From positions 2,870,554-2,934,553 of the forward strand of contig NW_008707425.1 of the NCBI RefSeq assembly GCF_000327385.1: a DNA stretch of 64,000 bases, given 5' to 3'. Shown here one piece after another: positions 50,401 through 59,505 of the stretch. The DNA comes from Lottia gigantea. Its lineage: Eukaryota > Mollusca > Gastropoda > Lottiidae. The position numbers and the translations under genes are program-made. Under the pieces are notes generated by a model. The model had not been told where the DNA came from and made no database searches. It was given only the letters and a program-made list of their open reading frames with translations. How positions within the stretch are numbered: the first letter of the stretch is position 1; every line of letters begins with the position of its first letter.

Positions 50401-52190
50401 GTCCGTAATGACTGCTTGCCAAAACAATTGTTTTGCTCAAATATATCAAAAACCAAAATCTAGATGTCACTGAACTTATCTGAAAGTTTTAACAAAGAAC
50501 ATCCAGCTGTTAATTCACCACAGCCATTTTAAAGGTTTACATATAAACTTTTTGGGAGAAAACTACTGTATTGATTTTAATTGATTGTATTGATATTTTA
50601 AAGGTTTCCACTAAAAATATCAAGGCTTTATGAGGCCCAACACCAAAACTAGTTTAAAATGCTTATGTAACAATTAGTACACTGTGTTTTTAGTTATCCT
50701 TTTTAAAACAAATTCAGTTTGATCAAGTAGATACATAGATGTAAAAAGCATGTTTTGGTAATATTTTCAAGTATAATTTACGACATTTTTGATAATGAAA
50801 ATTTTGTGTCATTCCCCTTCAAAAAACAGCATTATGATAAGATAGCTTGCCAGGCAAGATAATAAACGCTCAATGGCTTTGATTTAGAATAAAAATATTT
50901 GACTATCACCAGAATGAAATATTCAACCTTCAGTCATTAACTTCTTTTGTACTTTTTGAATAATATTACCAAGTTTTGTCAAAATCTGTCAAAAAGTTGA
51001 ACGCGTTTTCAAGTACCAGGTCAGTAACTCCTATGAAACACTTTTCAATTTATTGATTTTGAAAACAGTTCATCCATAGGTGATAACAGACACTCACTGC
51101 AAGATTTTCTGCAAGATTTGTCAAAATCTGGAACTGTCAAGAATTGTGCTTTCTAGAATGTTGACGTGCTGAAAATTGAACAGGTTTTCAAACACAAGGG
51201 TTCAGAACAGGTTTTCAAACACAAGGGCAATAACTCCTACCAAATATTTTATGATACTTCTGATTTTCAATAGGGTTCATCCTTTGGTGATAACAAACAC
51301 TCACACCCAGTTTTGTCAAAATCTGTCAAGAATTGTGCTTTCAAGAGCGTTTACGAGCAATTCTGGATGGATTGACCGCTGGAGGGACAAGTCCCCTTTA
51401 CAATATAATAATATTTCAATTTTTTAACTACACAGTAAAGACTTCATTATTGTTGATTGTAGCTAGTTCATGATAGGGTGGGGGCCATGATAGACATTAT
51501 ACGTATGTAAATATACAGGTTTATAATGATAATGTCATAAATAGAAATGTGAAGAAATTATTATGGCCTGAATCAGGCCTGAAAATAGCTTTGTCTGTGA
51601 AAAATATTCTGCCCAGGTGAATTTGTATTTAAGCTTCAATACTGTACTGATAATCTTGGAGAGACTTGGCCTTGATCAAAATATAATTTTTCAAAAGTTT
51701 ACATTGAATAGAAACACACTTCTCTCCCAAAATTTGAACCGAAAATGTCAAAGATTTTGACAGAAAATCGTCCTTTGTAATGAAAAGTTTTGAGTAATAA
51801 TGTTTCCCCATATTTATATACTGTATCAACGCAAGACATTCTAAGACTAACCATACTATTTTGATGCTGATATTCCCATTCTTATGAAAACATTCTTTAC
51901 CAACAAACAAGCAGAGATAGATCACAATGGAGACAAAAAATAATATCAGAATACAATTGTTGCTCCTATTAAAAACATATATAAGCTCTAAAAAATTTTT
52001 TTATTTTTAGCTTACCTTCAATGTCAACTAATCCACAGTTTGTAACTAGCTTATATAATTGAGATTGTCCACATTCTGGCAGTTCACAAATATTGTGACA
52101 TGAACAACAAGTGTCCTCTTTGGTTTTACATTTTACACAATGACCACTTAATAATGGCAAGGCTCTAGCATTTTTCATAGCCTTTGCCAT
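23377..52190 (-). CDS. DLC1: DLC1/STARD13/STARD8-family Rho GTPase-activating protein, 14 coding exons
   Basis: Coding exons in transcript order are 52190-52016, 39237-39166, 36722-36641, 36001-35938, 35360-34166, 33327-32931, 32233-31809, 31083-30958, 30297-29966, 29851-29711, 29482-29319, 26996-26871, 26626-26450 and 23494-23377. All phases match and the sum is 3594 nt (1197 aa plus stop). Domains: Cys-rich N-terminus (1-58), SAM (about 60-130), Ser-rich linker with conserved 'LLKKMESLK', 'HTPGKFPK' and 'RFSVYDN' blocks, an LD motif (506-520, LDIILHDLFENINGL), a 'RRDSGVGSSLTR' block (648-659), RhoGAP (about 744-955, arginine finger Arg784 in GIFRKSGV) and START (about 985-1190). Relatives switch off RhoA/Cdc42 at focal adhesions and bind talin or FAK through the LD motif. 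Vertebrates have three paralogues, and this is probably the single invertebrate parent, so the symbol is a family label. No damage seen. Confidence 0.96.
23774..24340 (+). repeat. Dispersed repeat copy (old), split by a SINE
   Basis: A diverged head 'GGCTGGCCAGACAAGGTAACATA', then 'GACAGCTGTCAGAAA' and an internal 'CCTTGACTGAGATCTCATCC' phrase, broken at 24005 by the SINE and resuming at 24305 with 'AAAAATCGGATAAAA'. Confidence 0.7.
24006..24304 (-). mobile_element. tRNA-derived SINE (minus strand)
   Basis: On the minus strand it begins GGGAGCCGCGGTAGTTCAG, with a box A (TAGTTCAGTGAG) and a box B (GGTTCAATCCC), the RNA polymerase III promoter parts of a tRNA head. The body contains 'GATACCTTCGGATTTTTCAAC' and it ends in an ATTTC simple tail (24006-24030). 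It is flanked by an 11-bp duplication with one mismatch (23995-24005 CATCAAAATCG and 24305-24315). The same family occurs at about 43425-43745. Confidence 0.9.
26450..26626 (-). CDS. DLC1: DLC1-like exon 13: START domain core
   Basis: It encodes 'WRTDLYKGACALVSTSVDH', 'FLIEPCGAGKCRMTHLAR' and ends 'TDLK' with donor AA/GTAATT. One of the most conserved parts of the family. Confidence 0.96.
26871..26996 (-). CDS. DLC1: DLC1-like exon 12: START domain
   Basis: It encodes 'HIWDEDMLSWAEVEQI' and 'VFQYISNSMAPQPTRHYC', aligning directly with the vertebrate 'QYVQNSMAPHPARDY' region. Confidence 0.95.
26997..29318 (-). other. Intron 11 of the DLC1-like gene
   Basis: About 2.3 kb. A minus-orientation dispersed-repeat unit is visible at about 27165-27400 (GAATTATTGCCCTTGACTTGG and reversed 'ctcatcaatatatacatgcat'). 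No other gene is supported. Confidence 0.6.
27165..27400 (-). repeat. Dispersed repeat units (minus orientation)
   Basis: Reverse-oriented units of the family seen at 41241-42400: 'GTTTTGGAATTATTGCCCTTG', reversed Asp/Glu-like 'gagatctgggtcaagttcaa' and a 'TTCTTGATGAAACCTGGTAT' phrase. Confidence 0.65.
29319..29482 (-). CDS. DLC1: DLC1-like exon 11: START domain
   Basis: It encodes 'ESHEKNRGWVSSII', 'HPLREWKATVDIEAPP' and 'EVLNRLLHER', matching the vertebrate 'GW..L..W...EV.A.P..VL.RLL' pattern. Confidence 0.93.
29711..29851 (-). CDS. DLC1: DLC1-like exon 10: linker to START
   Basis: 47 residues, phase 0 to 0, between TTCCAG and GTAAAC. It begins 'IPPWTYSRLNISHDK' and ends 'GEDSIQILLK', corresponding to the start of the START region (LLKE). 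Confidence 0.88.
29966..30297 (-). CDS. DLC1: DLC1-like exon 9: RhoGAP end
   Basis: It encodes 'AIILLPDENREVLQALL' and 'MTASNLAVCFGPSLF', ending 'ESKKLFK'. Only the donor AAG/GTCGGT keeps the next exon in frame; the stronger-looking GTATAT four bases on does not. Confidence 0.93.
30958..31083 (-). CDS. DLC1: DLC1-like exon 8: RhoGAP
   Basis: Between TTTCAG and GTAAGT. It encodes 'AYDVADMFKQFFRELPE' and 'LSETFISIFT', the second RhoGAP signature. Phase 1 to phase 1. Confidence 0.95.
31136..31198 (+). repeat. (GT)n microsatellite with TTAGGGTG variants
   Basis: A TGTG dinucleotide run passing into GGGTGTGTG repeats, inside intron 7 of the DLC1-like gene. Confidence 0.9.
31809..32233 (-). CDS. 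DLC1: DLC1-like exon 7: RhoGAP start with arginine finger
   Basis: Between TTTCAG and GTAAGT. It starts 'KIRWHSFQKCHRPSL', conserved in the family. Then come 'VFGIPLSLILQRTGQPLPQ' and the arginine-finger loop 'VGIFRKSGVRSRI' (Arg784). Confidence 0.96.
32931..33327 (-). CDS. DLC1: DLC1-like exon 6: acidic Ser-rich linker
   Basis: Between TTTCAG and GTATTT. It encodes residues 530-661. It has an 'SDPMSPMSPISPIEV' block with SP sites (potential proline-directed phosphorylation, inferred) and ends with the family-wide 'RRDSGVGSSLTR' phrase. Confidence 0.93.
34166..35360 (-). CDS. DLC1: DLC1-like exon 5: Ser-rich linker with LD motif
   Basis: Large exon of 1195 nt (residues 132-529) between TTACAG and GTAAGC. 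It starts 'IEESDEDDLCALSDRW', like the SDEDE block of vertebrate DLC proteins. It contains a basic helix (231-257, RAASEKIKSAKNLLKKMESL), 'HTPGKFPK' (389-396), 'RFSVYDN' (457-463) and the LD motif at 506-520. It is otherwise disordered and Ser/Asp/Asn-rich. Confidence 0.95.
35938..36001 (-). CDS. DLC1: DLC1-like exon 4: end of SAM domain
   Basis: Between TTCCAG and GTAAGT. It encodes 'RRLNTLNKCALMKIN' and 'SHPNKKG', the conserved end of the SAM region. It ends in phase 0. Confidence 0.95.
36641..36722 (-). CDS. DLC1: DLC1-like exon 3: SAM domain
   Basis: Between TGTAG and GTAAGC. It encodes 'GQFPIDVSVVEKDHDFL' and 'DKDSIHSLFR', matching the family's FPIDI..V..DHDFLD core. It ends in phase 2. 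Confidence 0.95.
36807..39105 (+). repeat. Composite dispersed repeat region in intron 2
   Basis: It starts with GATAGCTTGCCAGGCAAGG (36807). Two unit types then alternate many times. One contains 'GTCAAAATCTGTCAAGAAT' and 'AGGGCAATAACTC'. The other, at 37860-38370, contains 'GTCAAGGGCAATAACTC' and 'CATTCATCAAAAAA'. It ends near 39105 with 'GCAATTGTGGACGAACG' and 'ATGTGGGC'. A second, inverted-looking head is at 37750-37840. The first unit type also forms the outer ends of the Polinton palindrome arms. Confidence 0.8.
39166..39237 (-). CDS. DLC1: DLC1-like exon 2: start of SAM domain
   Basis: Between TATAG and GTAAGC. It encodes 'EIEAVDACKWLRATG' and 'FPQYAQLYE', almost the vertebrate SAM start. 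Phase 1 to phase 1. Confidence 0.95.
39789..40548 (+). repeat. Dispersed repeat copy, near complete
   Basis: Head GATAGCTTGCCAGGCAAGG then 'TATACGCCCACTGGCA'. Internal units carry 'GTCAAAATCTGCCAAGAAT' and 'AGGGCAATAACT'. The tail is 'GCAATTGTGGATGGATGG' and 'TGTGGGCGTATAAAAATC'. Confidence 0.85.
41241..42400 (+). repeat. Dispersed repeat copy with long internal tandem array
   Basis: The GATAGCTTGCCAGGCAAGG head is followed by about six tandem units of roughly 165 bp. Each reads 'AAGTCAAGGGCAATAACTC', 'CCGTTCATCCGATTATTACC', 'GAGATCTCATCAATATATAC', 'AAGTTTCATCAAGATCAG' and 'TTGTGCATACAAGCCAAAT'. The tail has GGACGGACGGACC and 'GTGGGCATATAAAAA'. Confidence 0.88.
43425..43745 (+). mobile_element. 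tRNA-derived SINE (plus strand)
   Basis: Same family as 24006-24304 in the opposite orientation: box-B-like GGTTCAATCAC, 'GATTTTTCAACTCGG', 'GTCAGTGATG', 'GACATGGAAAAAGCAACTAG', ending 'TAAGACGTAAAACTCATGTA' plus an ATTTCATT tail. The head is more diverged (box A weak), so it is probably older or mutated. Confidence 0.82.
44383..44472 (+). repeat. Short tandem repeat, about 32-bp unit, three copies
   Basis: Units 'CACTTTTTTGCATTC' plus 'AGATTATCAAT' are repeated three times with small length changes in the T-run. Confidence 0.85.
45643..45893 (+). repeat. 18-bp minisatellite, about 13-14 copies
   Basis: Unit ACAACCAGAGACAAGATT with variants. Because the unit is 18 bp and free of stop codons in several frames, open frames appear on both strands (repeating TTRDKI, LQPGTR, and VVILSL on minus). 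These are most simply a by-product of the repeat. Confidence 0.88.
46211..46632 (+). repeat. Dispersed repeat copy, compact
   Basis: Head GATAGCTTGCCAGGTAAGG then 'TATACGCCCACTGGCAGC'; two internal units; tail 'GCAATTGTGGACGGACGGAC' followed by a second 'AATATATGCCCCC' and 'GGCGTAAAAAA'. Confidence 0.85.
47020..47187 (+). promoter_or_regulatory. Candidate promoter region on + within DLC1-like intron 1
   Basis: A local GC-richer, CpG-containing stretch in very AT-rich surroundings, with a CRE-like TGACGTAA (47126-47133), a GACGCGGTGG block and a TTTCTGGGAACG block just before an open frame. Placement as a promoter is inference. Confidence 0.4.
47188..47430 (+). CDS. Putative first exon or small protein, opposite strand to the DLC1-like gene
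   Basis: An 80-residue frame with ATG at 47188 or 47200 (MHYNENNSSSTHSS). The sequence is Ser/Asp/Glu-rich (SSSHSEDEENEYEMFGG), then 'VVGYQFESVKRPREG' and an acidic Asp-rich part, ending at the TAG at 47430. The acidic stretch followed by a G.V.GYQFE phrase resembles the N-terminal exon of invertebrate proteins related to the P2X7 C-terminal domain; this is from memory and weak. Possible donors inside it include CA/GTAAAA near 47341, and I find no convincing second exon. It lies within intron 1 of the DLC1-like gene on the other strand. It could also be the remains of a retrocopied or transposed first exon. Confidence 0.4.
   Translation: MAGVMHYNENNSSSTHSSSHSEDEENEYEMFGGVVGYQFESVKRPREGVTDSKRPNQDDDTAEIHENGDRLGNKFIMTGS
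48280..48506 (+). other. Weak candidate exon with strong acceptor
   Basis: Preceded by a pyrimidine-rich TTTTCTTTACAG and open for 75 codons to 48506. It contains CRE-like TGACGTCA (48386-48393) and a second ACGTAA nearby. I do not recognise the peptide. It could be a regulatory patch rather than an exon. An AAAATGGCCGCCAT motif (YY1-like) lies upstream near 47962. Confidence 0.2.
50841..51400 (+). repeat. Dispersed repeat copy, diverged
   Basis: Head GATAGCTTGCCAGGCAAGAT, internal units with 'GTCAAAATCTGTCAA' and 'AGGGCAATAACTCC', a local duplication of 'AACAGGTTTTCAAACACAAG' (about 51179-51225), tail 'GAGCAATTCTGGATGGATTG'. Confidence 0.82.
52016..52190 (-). CDS. DLC1: DLC1-like exon 1: Cys-rich N-terminus
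   Basis: Starts at the ATG at 52190, with an in-frame TAA three codons upstream, and ends GAAG/GTAAGC (phase 1). It encodes 58 residues with eight Cys between 18 and 52 (CVKCK, CCSCHNIC, ELPECG), not found in the vertebrate short isoforms I remember. Upstream non-coding exons cannot be excluded. Confidence 0.85.
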
Positions 52191-55100
52191 TTTAACTTAA
52201 CGACATTTCTTAAATAATATATCGCTATTCCTAGACAATTGTTAAATAAATACTTCCATAAACATATAAACTAATAATTCATCATATTTACATGTATTAT
52301 ACTATGTATAAACCACAAATACCACATAATTTAAAAATACATTCAACTCTAGAACGATCCTTGAAAATTAAAAGTAATACTGAACATAGCTAAGACAGAA
52401 GTAATATTTATGATCTATCCCAGTTTGTTCATTTCTCTATTAGTAACCTAGATATCTTTGTTTTCACATACATACATCAGTGTTTACTAGATTATTAGAT
52501 ATACATCCTTTAGCCTTACCCATCAACTAAACAAGTATATTGTAACAAAAAACTGACAGAGAAACACATAGACAATATAATAGAAGGTGAGGGCATCCTA
52601 CACAGAAGCTTGACCTTGTAGTATCTTCTCTTTCACAGTTCAGTAAAATTGAATTAGTGAGAAATGGAACCAAAATTATATTTTTACTTCAGTAAATTTC
52701 AATGTTTTCTTTTTAATATACTAGTATTCTTGATTTAGGAGGGAAACATTTTTGTTGGGTGATATAACAATGAAAAACAGTGACATCTGGTTGACAAGAA
52801 ATATTGTGTTTGTAACAAAAGGAAGAAAATTGAATTGAAATTAGATGTGCTTATATACACACACATACCTTTTTTATTTGGATGAATTTTGTATTATACT
52901 GTATGTAATTCTAGAATTTTTGTAATCATATTAAATACAATTTTTCTGAAAATAATCTTTTGTTTCCTGGCTCCATAATTTTAAGAGTTTCAGAATAAGG
53001 AAACAGTTATCATGTTAAAAATACATAGATTATTTCTAAAGAACATTACACAAACAAATAGTTATAAATGACAAGACTGAGATAATTAAAATTCAAATAT
53101 AGACCTATGCATGAGACTTGAGTTGACAGACTCATATTTTGATATTTGTTGAATTTTAGTAATTTTTATATTATTTAATTTCCCCCTTCCAAAACAGAGA
53201 ACAATAATTTGAATGAGTAATAATTCGGCCTATTATGAATAAAATGCCAATTTAAATCTATACAAATTGTTCCACACCAGCTAGTAATGAATAAAATTAG
53301 TAGTTGGCAGATATCTTCTATTAATACAATTGAAATATCCTTTTTAAAATAAATTTCAACTAATGTTTTTGTATGTTGATATACAACCTCTGTCTTAATT
53401 ATGGTGTCACTAGCACCAGAGTAGAAACAGTAAGAAACTTTTCTCTAATAATGCGAAGTTAACATGTGGTTCTGTTCTGTACACACCTTGGGGCCTATTG
53501 CCAGCTAGAGTACGTTATCTGATGCCTACAGTTTCCATATTAACACTATTTGTGTTTTCTTGATGTAAATAATACATAAATGAGATGCTGTTACTTTCTT
53601 CCCTAATTACATTACACAATTCTAGGATAGATTTGATAGAATTTTAATCTTCGAAACACGTCATTTTACAATTTACTCATTCACAATCAAAGTAGAATAA
53701 TCATATTGATACAAAATAAAAATTGCTATAATTCAACTTTTTCCAAAATTATCTTTTATTTATTTCAATTCATTATCATCAAATACATCAGCTTAGAATG
53801 ACAATTAGATGCAATCAATGAAGACCTAAACATCAGTATACACTTTGCAAATTGTTGAACTATAAAAACAATTATAAGTTTGTGAAAGAAACAATAATTA
53901 ACTATAACTTGATGACCTTCAAATTAATGGACAAAACCGGTCATTTCATTTCCAACTGGTCACGACCTGTCAAAAATGCCTGAATTAAGACCCCAGTTTA
54001 AGACCCCAGTTTAGTGTTGTAGATAAACAGAATTCTCAATTCAGCAAACTTTGTCTAGAGTGGAAACTGACTTCTATAGGGACATCATTGAATTTAGACA
54101 TTTGATAATAATATGACAATCTACAATGTATAAATTTTGACCATGAGTAGCTAATAGCAACAGAAGTAAAAATAATTCTATTAGTATTTCTTTTGTTATT
54201 ATTCTTGGTCATCATCAGAATACACAAGTCTAATTAGCACTCAACATTCTTGTTACTATTTTGAAATGTAGCCTAACTGAATAAATTTGGCATTAATATA
54301 GCTTGACTTCAAGATTGTGTAAAAAATTAAGTAATAATGTGACCATGTCATATAGGATATATTTGCAATGAGTACATCATAATGTAGTTCAGAAACAGAA
54401 TTATAATCAAACTTTATCACCTTGCTCCAGGAGTTGAGACAGAAAATGAAGATTATGATATGACAATTAAATTTGATTCATGTAGGTAATTAAGATAAAG
54501 CAACTAAAACAAATGGCTGACATGGAGTAAATAAATTTCTAGTTTTAAAATCTTCTAATACATTCTTTGGAAGTCACAAATTGTTTTTTTCTGTTAGTCT
54601 GTGTTTGGGTGTAATGACCCACATAAAACTAATAAGGTTGAAATAGACTAGAAAAATAACAAGTAGACCTGATCTGGTGAATGTAATTCAAATAATTCAT
54701 TAGAGAAATTCATAAATAGAGAATCAAACCCCTTCTTTCCCCAAAAAACCAAATTACAAAACAGAAGTTAAACATTTTGATCTAGGTGACTGACGAACTG
54801 TTAAAATATGAAAAAAGTATTTGTGACTAGATACACAGGTGAACATTAATTTGACTAATTACCAATAACAAATTCTAATCCTAATCTTATATATCCATTA
54901 CTGTTTTATTTATTCATCAAGTGTAGTCTAGAATATTTGATCAGCCAGTTTAGTCATTTTTGAAAAGAAAAGATGAGATAAAATGTAACAGATGTTGGTA
55001 AATTTTGAATTAGTATACAGAATGTCTAGTATGTAAACTATTAGGTTACTTGAATAATACTGGTAGACCAAGCCTCTACTCACTATTACTGTATGTTCAT

Positions 55101-56815
55101 ATTGACTTAAGAATTTAAATAATGTCCTTAAATATCAAAGATAACCTCAATTTTTTGTTCCCATATGTTTTTTTTCTGCAAATCTTAAACCAGAGAGTAG
55201 AGTCCATGCATACATGTCCAGGGATCATTCCACCAAGATTAAGATAATATGTCTGAGAGGAATCAACTGTGTGAATACTTATGGTAAAGTGAAATTTAAG
55301 ACGATTATATTAAACTATCTCCAATTATACATTTTTTTTATCACTAAAGTTGATTCAACCTTTTAGAAATGATTCTAGAGTATTCACTCCACCCAAAACA
55401 TACATGGTTAGCCTTACTGCTATTAGCATTGTCAGTAATATATAACCAGATATTGTTATTGTTGGAGTAAGGAATTATGGTCTGTTCTAGTTGACAAGCC
55501 TTCAAAATTGGAAATAGTTTTGTATTTGACTTGTTTTCATATTGTTTATTTTCATTTATTAGTGTTTCCAATTGTTTTATTAGTCTTCATAATTTTTTTA
55601 ACTAGACTCATAATCTTTCATAGATTTCTTCACAGAAAAACAATATTGAAAATTGACTACACCCAATATTATAAAAAGGAAATAAAATGAGGAAGTTTGA
55701 CTTTTCTGTCTTTTATGTTCAAAAGCCAACATACTAACAAGACCATCACTAAACAAGTTATAATATTCATAAACCTATTCACCAAATCAGCTAGGTAAAA
55801 TGTCCATAGTCTAGTTTACAATAGAAGGAAGTAAACTAAGAAACTTTTTGATCAGACAAGCAAATTTCACAGATAGACATACACCCCTTTCAGTTCAGAT
55901 TAATCATATTGTAAGTATAATATTTTAGATTTAGAACTACACCCATTCACAGGGTGAACAATTCTGAAAGACATAAACAAATACTGCTAAATCCATAATA
56001 ATTTGACATACTTTTAACTAGTATTATACTAGTAATTGGCCAGTGCTTATATTACATAAAAAACACAATGATTGAAAACCCCATTTACCTTTTACTACTT
56101 TTGAGGCATCTAATCTAATATTCCAATAAGAGAGTATTAAACATCATGATTTGTGTAGTTTCTTTAAAATGAAAACGATAAAACCACACACTAGCTGGGT
56201 GAACAATATAAAAACTCAACAAAGGAATAGAAACACTAGTAGAAGATGGGTAGAGTCCCCCTGAAAAAGAAAAGTATGGTGGCCCATTGTTCTCATACAG
56301 ATAAAAGCAGAAATATTTCAATAGATCAAAAAAATATGTACTGAAAAAAGGAAAATTGCAGAGCAGTCACTTTAACACGGAGGAAAATATAAAGTTTAAT
56401 CTGAAACAAAATGTGCAAATAATTGATTGGAACTCCTGGATGTTTCAATTTGAATTAAAAGAGGAGACATTTAACTTCCTTTATACCTCATCTAAAACAC
56501 ATAAACAGGAAATCAATATTTATCATATATCTTGCTATTTCTACATTTCTCAATCAGTTTTAGGCTAAATTTGACTATGATTATGTGCTAAAGGGATTGT
56601 AAAGAGTCCACTAAAACTACGTCCTGAGATATAAATAGCAGGAATATAATATATTATGATTAAGCATTTTTATCATTATAGAAACCACAGACATCTTGAC
56701 AGAAAATTAGAATGATTCCATTAGAAACTAGAAATCTCTAACAACCCTGAAGAATCACCATACTGTTTAATATATTCCTTTGTGTTTTTTGTTATATTTT
56801 AACAACCACCCTTTA

Positions 56816-56849
<34 letters not shown>

Positions 56850-58210
56850 GTGAATTGTCATGAAAACTCTGAGGTCAAAATATTCAATTCCAAAATTTGA
56901 GTACAAAAAAACAAAACCTTTTGCTTTTACCTTTAGATTGATATTAGAATACAAAACTCATGGCAGATTTCAAACTCTCTTTTTCTACCTGACAAAACGT
57001 GAACACACCACACTTATTGAGAGAGTTGACACACAATAATCTTGTTATTATATTTTACATATTTTTTATACTTAATTTGCTACAAGGCATTCATTTAATG
57101 ATACAATAAGAAAGTAAATATTCCAGTCAATCCTCACATGAACATCATCAATTTCATTTCATTTCCACCTCAGGCATTTTTTGTCTTCTGTGACTGATTA
57201 AAAACTCAGGCATGAATTATCCTAAACAATGATGTAAAAAATAATGAATTGGTTAGACTTAGTTAATTCTATTTGCGTTAGAAACTATATGATCATGTAT
57301 AGAAATCATATTAAAAATCCTGTAATAATTTAACCTTTACTTGATAATTTTTACACAGTTCGTATTAAACCATTGCAGATAATTCACCTTTCTTACTAAC
57401 AGCAGATTTTTTTTATCTTTTAGATTAGAAAATTGAGGAGAAACATAAGAAAAGAAGGTAACAAAATATTTCAAAGATTTAATTTCATTGACTTAGTTAC
57501 AAAAAATAGTTGTTGGTTTTATTAATTTTGTTCATTTCTAGTTATACTATTAATAAATGCACAGAGTCAAAATTTTCAGAAAACTGTGCTTTAGAGTTTG
57601 AGGAAAAGGGAGATAATGATAATTTTTTGTAAAGAAACTAATTCATTTTGTCTATAACTGATATATGACCAACAATGTGCAGAAATCATCCTCTACAGAT
57701 AGCAATTTAATCAACATACAATTATGAAAAATTCAGATAGAACTGGTTACTTATCACCACCTTTATGTTATATTATAATATAATCTAAAATTCCACATAC
57801 AAATTTGGTTGATCAGTAAATAGCTTGTTACCTTAAATAGATCATTAACATCTAAAATGTGTCCTCTAATTTTAAAGTTTTATAACTATCTTGAATTTCT
57901 ATCTTCAAATGTATCACAAGTGAACAGATCTTATAACTGTCAAAAGTCAAAATTTTAATGGCATCTAGTGGAAGTAATTGTTATTTCTTCTGCACTTGAG
58001 TGATAAGCATGTAGTACAATAATGAGAAACACTGGGAAACATTAATTGATGTAAATAAGAATGATGCAGGTAACATCTTTATAAGGGATTCTAATCATCA
58101 CATTAAAACACAAACAGTATATATTCATGTGTTGGTACAAACAAAGTCCTAATAGTAGCAGGAATGGCAACAATTTAAGTTTTCTAAAAAAATAACTTCG
58201 AAATCAGCAA
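52191..58210. other. Upstream flank of the DLC1-like gene, part 1
   Basis: AT-rich sequence without a supported gene. A fragment similar to the arm repeat 'gggagaatcaaaccctccc' lies at about 54718-54748, and a (TA)n run at 56818. No clear core promoter or 5' exon for the DLC1-like gene was seen. Confidence 0.5.
56818..56846 (+). repeat. (TA)n microsatellite
   Basis: About 14 TA units. Confidence 0.95.
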
Positions 58211-58332
58211 GAATGAATTCATAAAGAATTGTAGCCTGTAGAGTGAGGAGTGCGCACAAGCCAAATGTGAACGGACGGACTGACAAGGCTATTACAATAT
58301 ACGCTCAAACTATTTGTGTGGGCGTATAAAAA
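58211..58332 (+). repeat. Dispersed repeat, 3' end only
   Basis: 'AAGAATTGTAGCCTGTAGAG', 'CACAAGCCAAATGTGAACGG', 'ACGGACTGACAAGG' and 'TGTGGGCGTATAAAAATG': the tail of the family without its head. Confidence 0.75.
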
Positions 58333-58571
58333 TGCATGATACATAGTATCAAATGGTGGAAAATGTAGGCCATGAAAATATAGTTGCCGACTAAGTAAAG
58401 GCACTAGAGCAATAATTCTGCATACTTTCATTTGGATTAAAATCATGTTATTATTTTAAAGTCGATTCATGACTAATACCTACAAGTATAAAATAAACTA
58501 AAATAAATATTATTTAAGAATAGCCTCAAATTTTACCATAAATACTTCAAAATATGTTTAGACACATTCAA

Positions 58572-59325
58572 AGATAGCTTGCCAGGCAAAGTAACATGCG
58601 CCCACTAACAGCTGTCAGAAATGATAATTGAGTCTTATAAGTAGCCAAAATATGAATTTTCTCATTTCAAAGATCTTCATAATGTATCTGTAGTGTGAAT
58701 TTATTCATGTATATATATATATTTACTGTCAGTTATTTATGCTGAGTTTTTCACAACATTTTCAATATCAATATTAATAACCCAAAATACATCAAATTAA
58801 ATTATCAAATCACTCTGATCTGATGTCTTAAATCTTTAAAGATATTTTATCAGTCAAGGACAACTGTTTATCTAAATAATCTGATCATTACGAAAATCGT
58901 TAGGGATCATCTTCATAATGACATTGACAAAGAATCTGTAAAGAATTATAGCCTGTAGAGTGAGCACGAGTTGCACAATATAGCTAATAGAGAAAAACGT
59001 CAAATCAGACACGATATTTCGGTGAAAAATTAGGGATCATCTTCATAATGACATAGACACACAAAATCGAAATCAAAAGAATCTGTAAAGAATTATAGCC
59101 TGTAGAGTGAGCACGAGTTGCACAATATAGCTAATAGAGAAAAACGTCAAATCAGACACGATATTTCGGTGAAAAATTAGGGATCATCTTCATAATGACA
59201 TAGACACACAAAATCGAAATCAAAAGAATCTGTAAAGAATTGCAGCCTGTAGAGTGAGCACGAACCAAATGTGAATGGACTGACGGACGGACCAACAGGG
59301 TGATTACAATATACGCCCATCTTAT
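58572..59325 (+). repeat. Dispersed repeat copy containing a 147-bp triplication
   Basis: Head GATAGCTTGCCAGGCAAAG and 'ACAGCTGTCAGAAATGATAA'. It then contains three tandem copies of a unit (about 58900, 59030, 59177; unit 147 bp, first copy about 17 bp shorter) with 'GGGATCATCTTCATAATGAC' and 'GAGCACGAGTTGCACAATAT'. The tail is 'TGACGGACGGACC' and 'ATATACGCCC'. Confidence 0.85.
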
Positions 59326-59372
59326 GGGGTAGACACCTGAGAAAGGAAATTCCTCTCGATTTTACTTTAACA

Positions 59373-59505
59373 TAATAAAACAGCAATCAGAATATTATGC
59401 AATAAAACAGGCAATCAGAATATTATGCAATAAAACAGCAATCAGAATATTATGCAATAAAACAGAATATTATGCAATAAAACAGCAATCAGAATATTAT
59501 GCAAT
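59373..59505 (+). repeat. 27-bp tandem repeat, about five copies
   Basis: Unit AATAAAACAGCAATCAGA plus ATATTATGC, with one shortened copy. Confidence 0.9.

Larger units (their letters stand above)
39238..52015 (-). other. First intron of the DLC1-like gene (12.8 kb)
   Basis: It holds four dispersed-repeat copies (39789, 41241, 46211, 50841), a SINE (about 43425), two short tandem arrays (44383, 45643), and a promoter-like island with an opposite-strand frame (47020-47430). The remainder is AT-rich with no supported gene. Confidence 0.75.

Noticed and set aside
51176-51427. 83-residue plus-strand frame (repeating 'NRFSNTR')
   Set aside because: Translation of tandem units of the dispersed repeat.
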